NCBI GenBank assembly: GCA_932521035.1
Contig: OW051494.1
Coordinates: forward strand, 7,364,001-7,428,000
Reading direction: 5' to 3'
DNA from: Oscheius dolichura
Taxonomy: Eukaryota > Nematoda > Chromadorea > Rhabditida > Rhabditidae
Length of the DNA stretch: 64,000 nt
The notes under the pieces were generated by a model. It was not told the origin of the DNA. It saw only the letters and a program-made list of their open reading frames with translations, and did not search any database. The translations under genes were made by a program, and so were the position numbers. Every line of letters starts with the position of its first letter. The first letter of the stretch is position 1. Below are positions 1-11,135 of this stretch, one piece after another.

Positions 1-1380
1 CGCGCGATACCTAGAGGGGGTCGGGCAGGGGGCGCGAAAGAGGAGGCCCCGGGAGCCATAGGTGGAACAAGTTGTCCACCTCCCCTCGCGCCAGTAACCC
101 CAACCACATTTTAGAGACCAGAAGGGGAGGGACGTCCAAGGGTACGGCGTTACTGGCCACCCTTTTTTAAGTTTTTTTTTGTTTTTTTTTTCTATTTTTT
201 TGGGTGTCTTCTTTTTTTTCTTTTTCTTCTTCTTGTTTTTTTTCTGAAAATGAATAAATTAGTCCCAATCTCCTTTGAAAACCCACTTTTTTATTTCGAG
301 TCCTATCGAAGTCTTCCATTTTGGTTTCCAATGACGTGGCCCGTCTTCCGCTTCTACTTCTGGTCGTCCTCCTCCTCTCCTCTCCTCATTTTCTTGGCAT
401 CTCATCCAAATTTCCTTTCTGCTTCTTATTCGGCTTCTTCTCCTTCCGCCTTGTCTGCTTGACTCGTCGGCGTCAGTTCTCCCGTCCAAAGTGATCGAGT
501 CCGGTCACTTCGCTTCCTCTGCTCGTGGTGGTGCCGGCTCTTCCTCGTCTCGTCCTCATATCACCAGTCCAAGGCTCATGTCCTTTTGTTTCCAGTCAAT
601 AAAATTCAGCTTCTTTGTCCTCCATTTCCAACGGTCCAGATTGACCTTGTCCGGCTTCTCCTTCGCGTGGCTCGGGGCAGAGGCCAGGCCTTGTATCCTT
701 CGGCTATCCATTCTTCTTTGTGGCGTCCCTAGTGTCTCCAGCGTGGTCCAATTTCTTCGATCCATTTCGTTCCGTTCCCTTTTCCTTTATTTTCCGCTAG
801 AGACATCTGCTGTCTTACCCCCCGGCCGCCTGGTTAGAACGCGCAACTTATGAGCTTTGCCTCCTACGGGTGTCTCTGGGCGGGGAGGAAAGGGGCAAAA
901 GTGGGAGACAGCCATCAGAACACGGCTTGACTCCAGCTGCAGACAGCATACAGAAGTGGCAGCTACGGCAACTGGCGGATCTTCTCATCGGCTATAGACG
1001 AGCCGGCGTCGTCTCATAGGCGGAGACGGGAAGAAAGACAGAAGGCGAAGATGGCCAGCAAATACAGATGAAGAGGTTCCTCCAGACGAGGTCCAGCTTC
1101 AAAAATGGGACGAGGGTCGACTCCCGAAGAGCCAGAGACAATCCCTATCGGCAGCTCAAGGTCTGCTCGACTAACCGCGCACCTAAGGGGCTCGACGGAC
1201 GCCGAGGAGGCGGGGAGGGGCAGCGGGGCGGCCGAAGACTTTCGGTCGGACTCTTCTTTTTATTTATTTTTTGTTATTTTTTTTGTTATTTTTCTTTTAT
1301 TTTTCTTTTATTCTTCTACCCGCCAGTTTGGCCTCAACCGGCTTGGACGTCCTCCCAAGGAAAAAACGGGGGTTGTGGTG
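1..1380. other. No gene supported; T-rich low-complexity sequence
   Basis: GC-rich DNA interrupted by long pyrimidine runs, with T-rich stretches at about 163-245 and 1255-1315. Several open frames of 60-120 codons exist, but they are compositionally biased (Ser/Pro or Arg/Gly rich), lack a paired splice structure and match nothing I recognise. I see no RNA gene, and no repeat longer than simple-sequence tracts. Confidence 0.5.
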
Positions 1381-2480
1381 GGGCACCTTGACGGCGCTCA
1401 CGGGAGAGGCGGATGGCCACGGAGGGCATCTTTTATAAAATAAAACCCAAGGCTCCCGGTGCCTATTGCGGTGATTTCTCAAAAAGTCCGACCCCATCTA
1501 GGTATAAAAAAAGGAGCGACCTGAGCCAGCTGGCGATCCAGTCGACCACGGTCACTCCTCCGATTTGCTTCTCCTTTCTTGTCTTTTCGGAGAAGATGGA
1601 GAGAATGAAGTCGTCGGACTGAAAATAGAATAGTTAGCAATTGGAATAAAGAAGGCAACTCACCGACTTCACATCGGTGTCCTGTTGGCTGAGGAAATCG
1701 CCCAGCTACTGCCCTCACCGGCAGCTGGAGCCCGGTCTGGAGGGAGGACGAGGTGGATGGGGCGTGGCCGGGGGACACGTCAGGCTAAAATCTGAAAATG
1801 ACTGATTATTGCGGGAAGAGAGGAGGACACGAACCTGGCTGTCCCGTCCCATCAGCCATCGTGGCATTCCAGCTGTTCCTCTACTTGGCGGCTCCTCGGG
1901 GTCAAGTTCCCTCAGATCCGTAGCAGCAAGCCTAGAAAAGATCCGTTGCTAGCTTCTTCTTCCAAACAAACCTTAAATTTGAGTGGAGGGAGCCGACGTA
2001 CATCCCAAATGGCAATTCTCCTGGCTTGGAGACCCATCGTTGGAGAGGGCGGTGTCGTTGCTCTTCTCTCGTCTCATCCTATTGTCGCCGACACCGAGAT
2101 TCGGCTCGCCGAAGTGGGCCATATCCTAGAAAATAGGTATATGATTCTGTACGAGGCGGATCCCTACTCTGATAAGGCCGGGAACGGAAGAAACCGTCTC
2201 TGTGAGAGGACAACCGTTGGCGAGGGAGGACGAGGAGGAGGGTGGAGAAGAGACCTTAAAGAATACAGTTATATCACGAATTTGACCCATTTTTATCCTC
2301 ATAATATCATTCACTTCTCAACTACTAATTGATTTACTCTTTTTGATGATTCAAATTCTCATTTTGTTCGGTGGTCGCGCGCTTTCTTTCGTCTCAACAG
2401 GATCAAAACACGTCCAAAGCGAAAAATTGTGACAACGCGCGTTTTTAAAAGAGAGTTGATAAAAACAAGAACAAAACTCA
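1381..2480 (-). other. Possible exons of an unrecognised minus-strand gene
   Basis: On the minus strand there are plausible splice sites: an acceptor ending TTTTCAG near 1790, donors GTGAGG near 1712 and GTGAGT near 1665, and GTTCGT near 1830. They would define short GC-rich exons, but the reading frame cannot be carried through convincingly. On the plus strand a TATAAA-like box at 1502-1510 precedes only a very short ORF. I cannot assign a product; this could equally be chance splice-like sequence in GC-rich DNA. Confidence 0.2.
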
Positions 2481-2531
2481 CAAGATTTGACAGGAGGGAG
2501 GAGACGGCGCCGGCTCTCAGTTCTCGGCTCT

Positions 2532-4181
2532 TCAGCGGCGGTAGCGGCCAGCATGGCGTCGGAGGCGCGGGGCTGGAGCTGGAGGAGCGTCTGGCACAGC
2601 ATCGGCAAACTTCATCAGCCGCTCCTCTACTTTGCCCAGGTTCTGTTCGAAGGCGAGTCCGGGGACCAGGGGCAATTCCTTCTTCAGGCGGAGCAGCGTG
2701 CTCATGTTCCTGTTGAGGCCCCTGGTGATGTCGAGGAGGCACGGGTCACCAGTCTGGGCTCCGCAGACTTCTTCAATTTCCTCCAGCTTCTCGACGACGA
2801 TTTTCAGGAGGTCGTCGATCTAAATAGGTTGTTTTTATATGAATACTAGCTAATATTCTTACTTTTCGGACGATGCGTCTTCTCCTGGCAGCAGTTGCGT
2901 TGGCCTGAACATCGATGGGAGGAGACCGGACGGCGACAGGAGTAGGCGGAGGAGTAGCCACTGGAGTAGGTGGAGGAGTGGCCACTGGTGGAACAGGAGT
3001 CGCCGAAGTACTGGTCACCATCGGCTCGTCTTCTACTGGTTCCGGAGTGTCCAACTTGGCTATCTTCGGCGTCGGATCATCCTCGGCAGGAGGTGCAGCC
3101 CTTTTTCGAGGAGTGATGGCGGCGGCTGGCTCGGGCGTGGCCCTCTTGGACTGCGGCTCATCGTCGTGGGCGTCGGCGGACCTCTTCCTGGAGACGGGCA
3201 TCGGTTCGTTCTCCTCCATGGCCGTGTCCTCTCCATTCAGGGATCCTTCGTTCTCCAGTGGCTGGGAGTTGTAGTCGGCGGTGGACAGGTCCGCCATCTC
3301 CTCCAGTTGGTCATCTCCTGTGGGCTGCTGCGGCTGGACGTCGACCATGACGACTGGAGCAGGCACAGGAGGCGGACGAGGGCCGAAGATAAAGGAGAGA
3401 TCGGCGTCCTTCGGAGGGATGTAGCCGCGCTTGTGGCCGTCAGGTGACATGAAGTCGTACTTCTTGAGCTTCTCTCTCTTCCTTGGGGACAGCTCCGTAA
3501 TCGGCTTCAGGTTCAACAGGGAGAGGTCCGGCGCGTATTCGAGCTGGTCGCCGTAGAGCTCCATCATCTTCGCGTGGATGTCAGGCGGGGCGACGTCGGC
3601 CGCCTTCTTGAGCTCCTGGAAGTTCACATAATTTTGTTTTTAGGAAGGAAAAGGAAGAAAGGAATTGAACCAACCTCGCTGGTGCTCTCCTGACTCCTTT
3701 CACCTGGGCTGGTGACCGTGCCAGACGAGACGGCAGCATACAGGGCGACGGCCTCGCGAGCAGTGGCCATGGCGACTCTGACCTGGTCGATGGCGGCGTT
3801 GGCCCGAGCCCTAGCAGCGGCTACGGCTTCCGGGCTTCCTCCACGCCCATCCACGACGACGACCGGGCCTCCTCCATGCCCGTCGGAAGCTGCTCGAGGG
3901 CCTCCTCCATGCCCTTTGGAGTCGACGAGCGGGCTTCCTCCATGCCCCTCGGAACTCACGAGCGGGCTTCCTCCATGCCCCTCGGAATCGACACCCGGGC
4001 CTCCTCCATGCCCTTCGGTTACTCCCCGGGGGCACACAGCCCCCACTCCACCAACACCATCGCGGCACACAGCCGCTAACTCACCGGGATAAAGATACTC
4101 GCCGGTCGGACTCCCTTGAATCCGCCGACGAGGAGCAAGGCTCAGGTCGCTGTCCGAGGACGAGGTCGCTTGGTTGGCCAT
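2532..4181 (-). CDS. Orphan proline-rich protein with Gly-His-Gly repeat and helical C-terminus
   Basis: Function unknown. Three exons join in frame on the minus strand: 4181-3675, 3616-2863 and 2819-2532, with introns of 58 and 43 nt (GTTGGT..CCAG and GTAAGA..TTTAG). The N-terminus begins MANQATSSSDSDL and soon enters six 11-residue repeats of the type GHGGSPLVSSE. The middle exon holds basic and acidic stretches, a PATPPPTP proline repeat and a basic cluster (ARRRRIVRK), compatible with nuclear targeting. The last exon is a probable amphipathic helix (DDLLKIVVEKLEEIEE) and ends in a basic tail. An acceptor-like TTTTCAG lies just upstream of the start ATG, so a 5' UTR exon or trans-splice site is likely. 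Strong GC3 codon bias supports real coding. A GTGAGT inside exon 1 leaves open an alternative in which the repeat is intronic. Confidence 0.55.
3815..4014 (-). repeat. 33-bp tandem repeat, six units, coding
   Basis: Six head-to-tail 33-bp units lie within the first exon of the orphan gene. Read on the minus strand each encodes an 11-residue unit starting GHGG or GRGG followed by S/G-P. The core GGCATGGAGGA is almost invariant while the rest of each unit diverges. The array stays open in the coding frame. Confidence 0.75.
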
Positions 4182-4187
4182 TCTTGC

Positions 4188-4751
4188 TGAAAATGAGGAT
4201 ATTACTAGGGCGTACTCTATCTCGAATCTGAACTCCTAGGAACGAAAAAAAAACAACCGGCACTTACCGAGCAAGAATACAGGGTAAGGAAAATGGTCAG
4301 AGATTCGCTAATCGGGACTAATCCCCTTCTCTATCGCTTCGTCTCCCCGGATGGTGGCGCCTTCCTTGATACGCGCACCCTCGACACCGTCTGCCACCTC
4401 TTCAGCCGGATCTCCTCGACGTCTACATTGGCAAATTGAGTTAGCAGACGGATGGAAAAGCTGATTTCTTTAAAGACAAATTACAGAAAGCTGTTGGAAG
4501 CCCATATTTTAAAGTATCAGAAGGACAATTTAGGAGAGATACGAGACTGGGGGCTCGAGGGCAGAGGGCAGGGACGACTGGAGGATAAGACAAGGGTAGA
4601 AAATCAATTTATTATCAAATATCCACAAAAAAAGAGACGAGCAAGAAATTAGACGACGGGTTGGGCTTCTTGTTGACGAGACTCGTCCACGGTGACGTCG
4701 GCCTCATCCGGCCTCTCCCGGCCGACAACACGATCCCGCCGGCTAGTCGGC
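4188..4751. other. Intergenic; possible 5' UTR exon of the upstream minus gene
   Basis: Minus-strand splice signals (GTAAGT donor near 4268, TTTTCAG acceptor near 4188) suggest a noncoding leader exon for the 2532-4181 gene. The remainder is AT-richer and shows no supported gene. Confidence 0.35.
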
Positions 4752-5778
4752 TTCCTTCGTGGAGTCGTCAACGGAAGCCATCTTGTGTGTGTACACGATG
4801 CACGAGATCACCAAGAAGCCGGTCTTTTACGCGAGCAAGGAGGCCCACCCTTGTATAGAGAAGAGCTGCAAGATGGCCATGGTGCGATGCCGCTCGGTGC
4901 CGACGGAAGAGCGCAACAATTGGGGGATGACGGCCGGGCAACTGGAGCAGGACATTCTCAAGGACAAGGAGAGGGGCCTCGTGCCGGGGAGGTGGCCAAC
5001 AAATACGGCCTCTATGTCCATGTGGATGCCGCCACTTCCGGCATGTTTTGGATCGACCCCAAGTACCGGACCAACTGGTTCGTCTTCTGTCTCCTCTTAT
5101 CTATTGTCATTTCTAATTCAGCCAGGGACTTGAGGGGGCCAACTCGCTGAATGTGAGCCTGCACAAGGCGATGCTGCAGTTGGCCTCGTCGGCCGTCCTC
5201 TTCACCCGGGACAAGAAGATCCTCCTGGATGCGATGGCCGTCACCCCGGAGTACTCGGCCCCCGAGACGGGGATGGCCGATCTCCGCGACTGGGGCATGC
5301 TGTCCTCGCCTAAATTCAAGGCCCTCAAGACTGTCCCTATGGCCAGTTCTGTTTCCAATAGGCGGGTGAGAGGAGCTGGACGAGGGAGCAGATGAACACG
5401 GCCACGACACAGCTGGCCAAGCACCTGAACCAGTCGACGAAGATCTTGGTGACACACGCCAACGTCGGAGAGAACAATGTCATCCGCATCTCGACGAGCT
5501 TCGAGTGGACGCCGAAGTGGAGTGTCGACGACAACTTTCCGACGATGTCCGACCTGATCGACGAGTTTAAGCACACGAAGACGCAGCAGCTGCCGACGAA
5601 CGTGGTCGAATGCGGGCCACTGTATCCGGGACTCGGCCGGCCTAGACTGCCCGGTGACGACGACCGCGGACTTGTTGGCTCGTCGAATCTGGTGACGGAC
5701 CGGACCAAGTACTCCACCTCAGAGATGACCTCCCCCAAGACGGCGGTACTGTCGGACAGCGCCAGTAAGAAGAAGTGA
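4752..5778 (+). pseudogene. Broken group II PLP-dependent decarboxylase (aromatic amino acid decarboxylase-like)
   Basis: Resembles the catalytic middle of the AADC/DOPA-decarboxylase family. In order one sees ESSTEA (family T/S-A-S-E-A loop), YASKEAHPCIEKSCK (cofactor-stacking His), GLVPG, NKYGLYVHVDAATSG (PLP-pyridine Asp) and NVSLHKAML (Schiff-base Lys), then PEYSAPETGMADLRDWG. An intron at about 5079-5130 splits the Asp and Lys exons. The copy looks dead. The N-terminal ~140 residues are missing; about 20 residues between GLVPG and the HVDAA block (the family's A-T-x-G-T-T segment) are deleted with a frame change at about 4993; and the C-terminal domain is shortened and frame-shifted near 5340-5390. 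The open frame to 5778 and the AATAAA at 5836 suggest transcription is possible. A heavily rearranged functional paralogue or an assembly defect are alternatives. Confidence 0.7.
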
Positions 5779-5879
5779 CGCGTCTGGGAGGCATACCGGC
5801 AGGTGTGAAGGCAATTTTACCGTGTTGTTGGCTCAATAAATCATCTGTTCCGCCATACGTGTTTTGTAAAATCAACATG

Positions 5880-6325
5880 GATTAAAATAAAATTATACTT
5901 GAAGTTGGTTCTATTTGCAGTCGAGGACGTCTTCATACCATCTGACTCGGAATTCCTGGAACCACGTTTACCAAAAAAGTGTAAGATAAAGAACTCTCCG
6001 TTCCCCTTGTTGCAGCGTCTTTGTCTTACTGGAAGCTCACCAGCAATACAAATTTTAAAATTGTGGGCAGTGAGTAAATGCGCTGTAATGCTGAAGGGGC
6101 ACCTTCCAAATTTCTTTTTCTTTCTTGGACGTCCTTTCTCTCATGATTTTTACTTTTACCTTGTAGACAAATGTATAGGCAGTCTTATTTTTTTTTATTC
6201 TCACCTATGTAGCAGTTGTAATACTAACATTATGAATCGAGACGTTTATAGTGCCAAATAGACATGCATGCCTAAAAATTTCTAATTGTTTCTATTTCTA
6301 GTATATTGAATTGTGTTTTGTAGGA
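5880..6325. other. Intergenic AT-rich sequence
   Basis: Between the decarboxylase remnant and MTIF2. T-rich, no supported ORF or RNA gene. The TTTTGTAG just before the MTIF2 ATG is a possible acceptor for a spliced leader or 5' UTR intron. Confidence 0.5.
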
Positions 6326-6330
6326 ATGCA

Positions 6331-9239
6331 ATGTTGTCAGCCCTCCTAATCAAAAATGCAAGTAGAATAATAGGGTTACGAGGAGAACGGCTTCTCAAAT
6401 GGTCATCAGTTATACAAATAGGTTTTCACTCTTTCGATCTCTAATTGGTAATTTCAAGATTATCGTCTTGCTAAGACCCAACGAGGGAAGAGGAAGTTTA
6501 TAGAACCTGTAGTGGTGAAGAAAGTCAAATCGGAAAAGAGAGTGGTTGATATTACCAATGATATGAATGTAACGTAAGTATATTGTATAACGTTAACCGG
6601 CTAATAATCAAAAGCTTACTTATCGTAATAGATTATTACAGGCAATTAGCTTCCGTTTTAGAAGCTTCAGTGGATGATGTAGTCGACTGTGTTTCTAATT
6701 TAGACCAAAAGAATTTTAATTTAGCCGTAGATGATAAACCACTAGATATAAACACTATTCTTAAGGTTAGTTTCTATACCTTGACTAGATAGCCTTTGCT
6801 GGAATGATATCATTACTAACTTGAACTCATAGGCTGTAGCGTTTTTTGGTTGTAAACCTAGGATATCGAATAAGAGAAGCGAAGAAACGAAGAAATTAGT
6901 AGACGATGATATACATCCACTGTAACTACTTCATGCCAATAATTATTTTATGCGCATTTTCTAGTCCACCTGCTCCAACGGAAGAATGCGAAAAGCGCCC
7001 TCCGATTGTTACTATTATGGGGCATGTAGACCATGGAAAAACGACACTGTTAGATGCTCTCAGAAAATCGAAAATTACTGAAGGAGAATTTGGAGGAATA
7101 ACCCAACATATTGGAGCTTTTTCGGGTAAGTTAGTAGTTATTCTTTCTACACAGTATTTTTCATAGTTTCTCTGTTTGTACCTTAGTATTGTTACAGTAA
7201 AATTGGAGAAGTCTGATCGCACAGTAACATTTCTTGACACACCTGGCCACGCAGCTTTTGCTGCAATGCGTGCTAGAGGCGCACGTGGTGCTGACATGGT
7301 AGTTCTTGTAGTAGGAGCAGATGATGGAGTAAAAGAACAAACTATACAATCTATAAGGTAATCTCGCTAATATGATGCACTCATGCCTACCTAGAACAAT
7401 TTAAGATATGCGAGAGAAGCTGGAGTCCCTCTAGTTATAGCCGTTAACAAATGCGATAAACCAGGAGCAGATCCAGTTTGTCAAAAACAAAAAATTATTT
7501 CCATTTTTGTAGATGAGAGCTAAACGCTCACTTTTGGAACATGATATTGTTGTGGAGGATCTGGGAGGTGATGTGCAGTGTGTCGAAATTTCGGCCCTTT
7601 ACTCTCGTAATTTGTCAGCATTACAGGTATATTTTAAATACTAGTGACGTTCAATTGATTAAGTTCTGTTAATTTGTATTTATGGATGATTATTTTAGGA
7701 AGCAATTCTTCTCCTCGCTGAAGATCTGAATTTGGTATCTCCTCTTCGTGGTCCTGTTGAAGGAGTTGTAATTGAATCATCTTTATCTCAAGGTAATATG
7801 AGGAGTTTAATTTTATTTATTTGTTGCAGGCATCGGAAAAGTTTGTACCGTATTAATTACACGAGGTGCACTAGAAAAGAACGATATTCTTGTTGCGGGC
7901 ACATCTTTTTGTAGAGTAAGAACAATGACAGATGAAACGGGAAAACATTTATCACAAGTTACTCCGGGTAATCCAGCTAGAGTAAGTAATATTAAGAGAT
8001 TATGATGATCTTATTTTACCCTTATTATAAATTGATTAAGATATCCGGATGGAAAGATGATTTACCCGCTCCCGGAGATGTTGTATTGGAAGCATCCTCA
8101 ATGGATATAGCTACGAGAGCTGTAAACTTTAGAAACCGAAAACAAATGGCTGAAAAAGCAGAAAGAGATTGGGTTGGGATTTTCTTAATCGAGTTTATAT
8201 ACACGTTTAAGGAGTCTATACAAGACAAAAGAACAGAAGAGCGCCAAGCTTATTTAGCGAACAGAAATAGTTTGTTAGAAAGTGGTATCCGCTTTGGCTC
8301 TACTTTACGACGCATCGTTCATAAGAAGAACCGCCTTGAAAAAGATATAAATGATGATCATCCAAAACTTAATGTTATTGTAATTTTTTTGAATATTTGT
8401 AGTACAGGAAAAATGAAAACATGTCTTTTTTAAATTTATTTTTTAGATAAAGTCGGATGTGGAAGGTACTTTGGAAGCCATTATGGAAATTTGTGATACA
8501 TACAACTGTGAACAACAATGTAAATTCCAATTTGTTGATTTTTCCGTAGGCCCTCCGACGGAGAAAGACGTCGAACTAGCTAAAGAAACTAACGGTAGGA
8601 AAGGATTGTTTGTTTTAAAGTTTCTTTTTATAGCGATTATATATACGTTCAATGTTTCTCCACCATCGTCTGTTAAAACAGCGGCAGACCAAAGCTCCGT
8701 CCGAATTGAATCCTATAATGTTATTTACCGGTTAATCTCGGCCATACGCCAGGAATTATCTTCACGGCTTCCGGTAAAAACTGAACTTGAACTGGTGGGA
8801 GAAGGACATGTTTTAAAAGTTGAAGAAATACATTTACATTGAAACTTCTGGCTTTTAGGAATTTTTGATTTCTGATCGTGCAAGAAAAAAACAACCCATT
8901 GCTGGTTGTATTGTTCATTGGGGAGCCTTCAAAAAGTTGGAATTTTAAATGTCTTATATTTGTTTAGGAAAGGAATCTTCAAGTTCCTCCGTGGAGGAGA
9001 AGTAATTTATGACGGAGATATTGAATCCTTGAAATGTGAAGCAGAGGTAGTTTCATCAGCAGCTACTAACCAAGAGGTTTGTTCTAGCATTCTGGCTTAT
9101 AATACAACGTTCTCAGGTGGGGATAGCGCTCAGCGACAAAGGAGTTCGATTTAAACCTGACGATATTGTCAAGGTCTACGAAGAGAAAGAAATTAGGCAG
9201 GAAATAGCATGGCATCCTCCTGGATTCACAAATCTCTAA
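6331..9239 (+). CDS. MTIF2: Mitochondrial translation initiation factor IF-2
   Basis: GTPase that delivers formyl-Met-tRNA to the small mitoribosomal subunit and promotes subunit joining. The chosen ATG opens a 30-residue Arg/Lys/Leu-rich, acid-free start typical of a mitochondrial presequence, and its phase matches the next exon. G-domain motifs are complete: [12 protein letters not shown] (P-loop), [10 protein letters not shown] (switch I), DTPGHAAF (G3), NKCDKPGAD (G4) and SAL (G5). Domain II follows ([17 protein letters not shown]), then IF-2 domain 3 ([11 protein letters not shown]) and the C-terminal barrel ([14 protein letters not shown]) ending in a PPGFTNL tail. About a dozen introns of 36-70 nt interrupt it. 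An N-terminal coil-like segment ([26 protein letters not shown]) corresponds to the IF2-N-like region. Nothing appears broken. Confidence 0.93.
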
Positions 9240-9626
9240 ATTTTCCGTAGATTAGTTTTGTTTTTCAATGCGGGTATTTGAAATTCTAGTTGTTTTTTAT
9301 GCATATTAAATTTTTTAGTTTTTATTCATCATATTTATCATTTTCATAACGAGTTGTACTACTCGCCTATCTCTATCTTCTTTCCTACACGAATTACTAA
9401 TGTTATTTCTTTCTTTGGGTAAATTTCACATAATTATTGTCTTTTTTATTCATGATGAACGCGTTTTTGATCTGGTCTGGGCAGCTATTCGCGCCCTATT
9501 CGCATAGCGTCCAAGGCTTTAGTCAATTGAAATCGAAACAATACTTCCATGTTTTTTTAAACTTTACAATACTATTTGTAATTTTTTAATTATGCTCTTT
9601 TCAGAAAACTGAGCGCTTTACTACAA
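9240..9626. other. MTIF2 to SARNP intergenic
   Basis: AT-rich; contains the presumed MTIF2 3' UTR. A possible acceptor TTTTCAG at about 9597-9604 precedes the SARNP start, suggesting a leader intron or trans-splicing. No gene seen. Confidence 0.5.
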
Positions 9627-10642
9627 ATGCTTGCTGCCAAAGATTTACCGAAGATGACTGTATGTTTTTGAATATCTAACTGTTTGCAGCTATGAACTAC
9701 TGGTTTTAGAATGCCCAATTACAAGTGGAATTGAAGAAAAGAGGCCTCGCAGAAAACGGGAAGAAAGTAGAACTTGTAGAGCGTCTCTCGGAAGCAATTA
9801 GAAAGGTTAGCTGCAGCAGCACAAAAAAATATGTCAAATTAGGAAGAAGATGCAATTTTGAATGCAGACGCTAGCTCCGCTGTCCTTGCTGAAGATGGTT
9901 TGTTTACACGATGATTCAAACAAGCTTACTTTAGATTCGCTAGCCGATGCTGAAGCTCTTCTCGATGATGAAAACCCTTCTGATACTGCTACTACGGAAG
10001 CAGCTACTGAAAATAAGCCTGCTATTGATGCTAGCCAGAAAAAGACGGAGGTGAGTTTTTCACACTTTCTTTAGAATATAAATTTATTTATAGAAAAATA
10101 TTCAAGAAGAAACCCAAGACGCAAAGGTTAAGCGGGCTCAACGTTTCGGGCTTCCAATAGGGGTCGCATCCGCTGGTAACCCGAGTGATCCCAAACAAAA
10201 ACGAGCAGAACGGTTAGCTTGGTTAGCAGTTTCCATTGTATATTTTTTGTCAGATTTGGTTTGGCCAGTCCTACTGCTGATAACGGTAAAGCTACTTCTG
10301 ACGACGCTAAGGCCAAAAGAGCCGCACGGTTAGTTTGGAGGCGTTTTTATATAATTAAATATTTCAGGTTTGGAATACCTGTAAGCTCTGAAAGCGAGAA
10401 AGTTGTAAGCGACTCTGGGGATGCCAAAGCTAAGCGGGCTGCTCGATTCGGAACCAACAACGAGCCAATAGAAAACAAAGACAAGCTTATGGCTAGAGCT
10501 CAGAGGTTTGGTATTCCCGTAAGTGGTGATGGAAAGCGGACTGCCGACGTTTCCGAGGTATATTTATTATTGATAAATACTATGTTGTTTATAGCTTGAT
10601 GCTAAAAAGAAAGCCCGTGCTGAACGATTTGGAATGGCTTAG
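9627..10642 (+). CDS. SARNP: SAP domain ribonucleoprotein (CIP29/Tho1 family)
   Basis: Nuclear mRNP factor of the THO/TREX mRNA-export pathway that binds nucleic acid and the helicase UAP56. The short N-terminus leads into a SAP domain with the hallmark VELKKRGLAENGKKVELVERL. An acidic linker (SLADAEALLDDENPSD) follows, then a C-terminal series of at least six short repeats of the form K-R-A-x-R-F-G-[LI]-P (for example VKRAQRFGLPIG, AKRAARFGIPVS, ARAERFGMA). These are the known Tho1/MOS11 C-terminal motif that contacts UAP56-type helicases. Small exons are joined by 35-50-nt introns in consistent phase. It has no signal peptide, so the RFG repeats are not neuropeptides. Confidence 0.9.
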
Positions 10643-10649
10643 AAATAGA

Positions 10650-11135
10650 CCGCTCCTCTTCACTTCAATTTATACAACGCATCTATATTTCAACTATCTC
10701 ATTTAATATTGATACTATACATTACTCTCTATTGTTTAATCTCCATGCCGACTTTTAGAGCAATTCTTATCAGTAAGTTTACTCTTTTCTAGGTGGGCTT
10801 CGATCTCCCAACTTTTGTACTGTTAGTTAACATGATTGTGATTTAACTACAAGAGGAGCTCTATTCACTTGAAAGATCGTTTTGGCTGAGAAATGTTATT
10901 AATTTATTCAAACAGTTGTCTTTGCAATTAGCTGTATAATCAGAATAAACATTCTTCTATATATAATGATATTTTACTGCCTATATGATATTCGCATTAC
11001 AATTTTTCTTAAAGAAGTGTTTGCTAGATACTATCGAAGTGTTGAAAGCAAAACTCCGCAATTAAAAGGATTATTTACTGATGCATCCCTTCCCTTTGTT
11101 AAAAAACATATTACTATCTTTCGCAGATTTGTAAA
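10650..11135. other. Intergenic
   Basis: AT-rich spacer. No ORF with support. A TTTCGCAG acceptor just before the next ATG suggests a leader intron or trans-splice site for the RNF25 gene. Confidence 0.45.

Noticed and set aside
10100..10642. Repeated KRA-x-RFG units looking like an FMRFamide/RFamide neuropeptide precursor
   Set aside because: No signal peptide, the repeats are not bounded by dibasic pairs on both sides, and a SAP domain precedes them. The pattern is the C-terminal motif of SARNP/Tho1.
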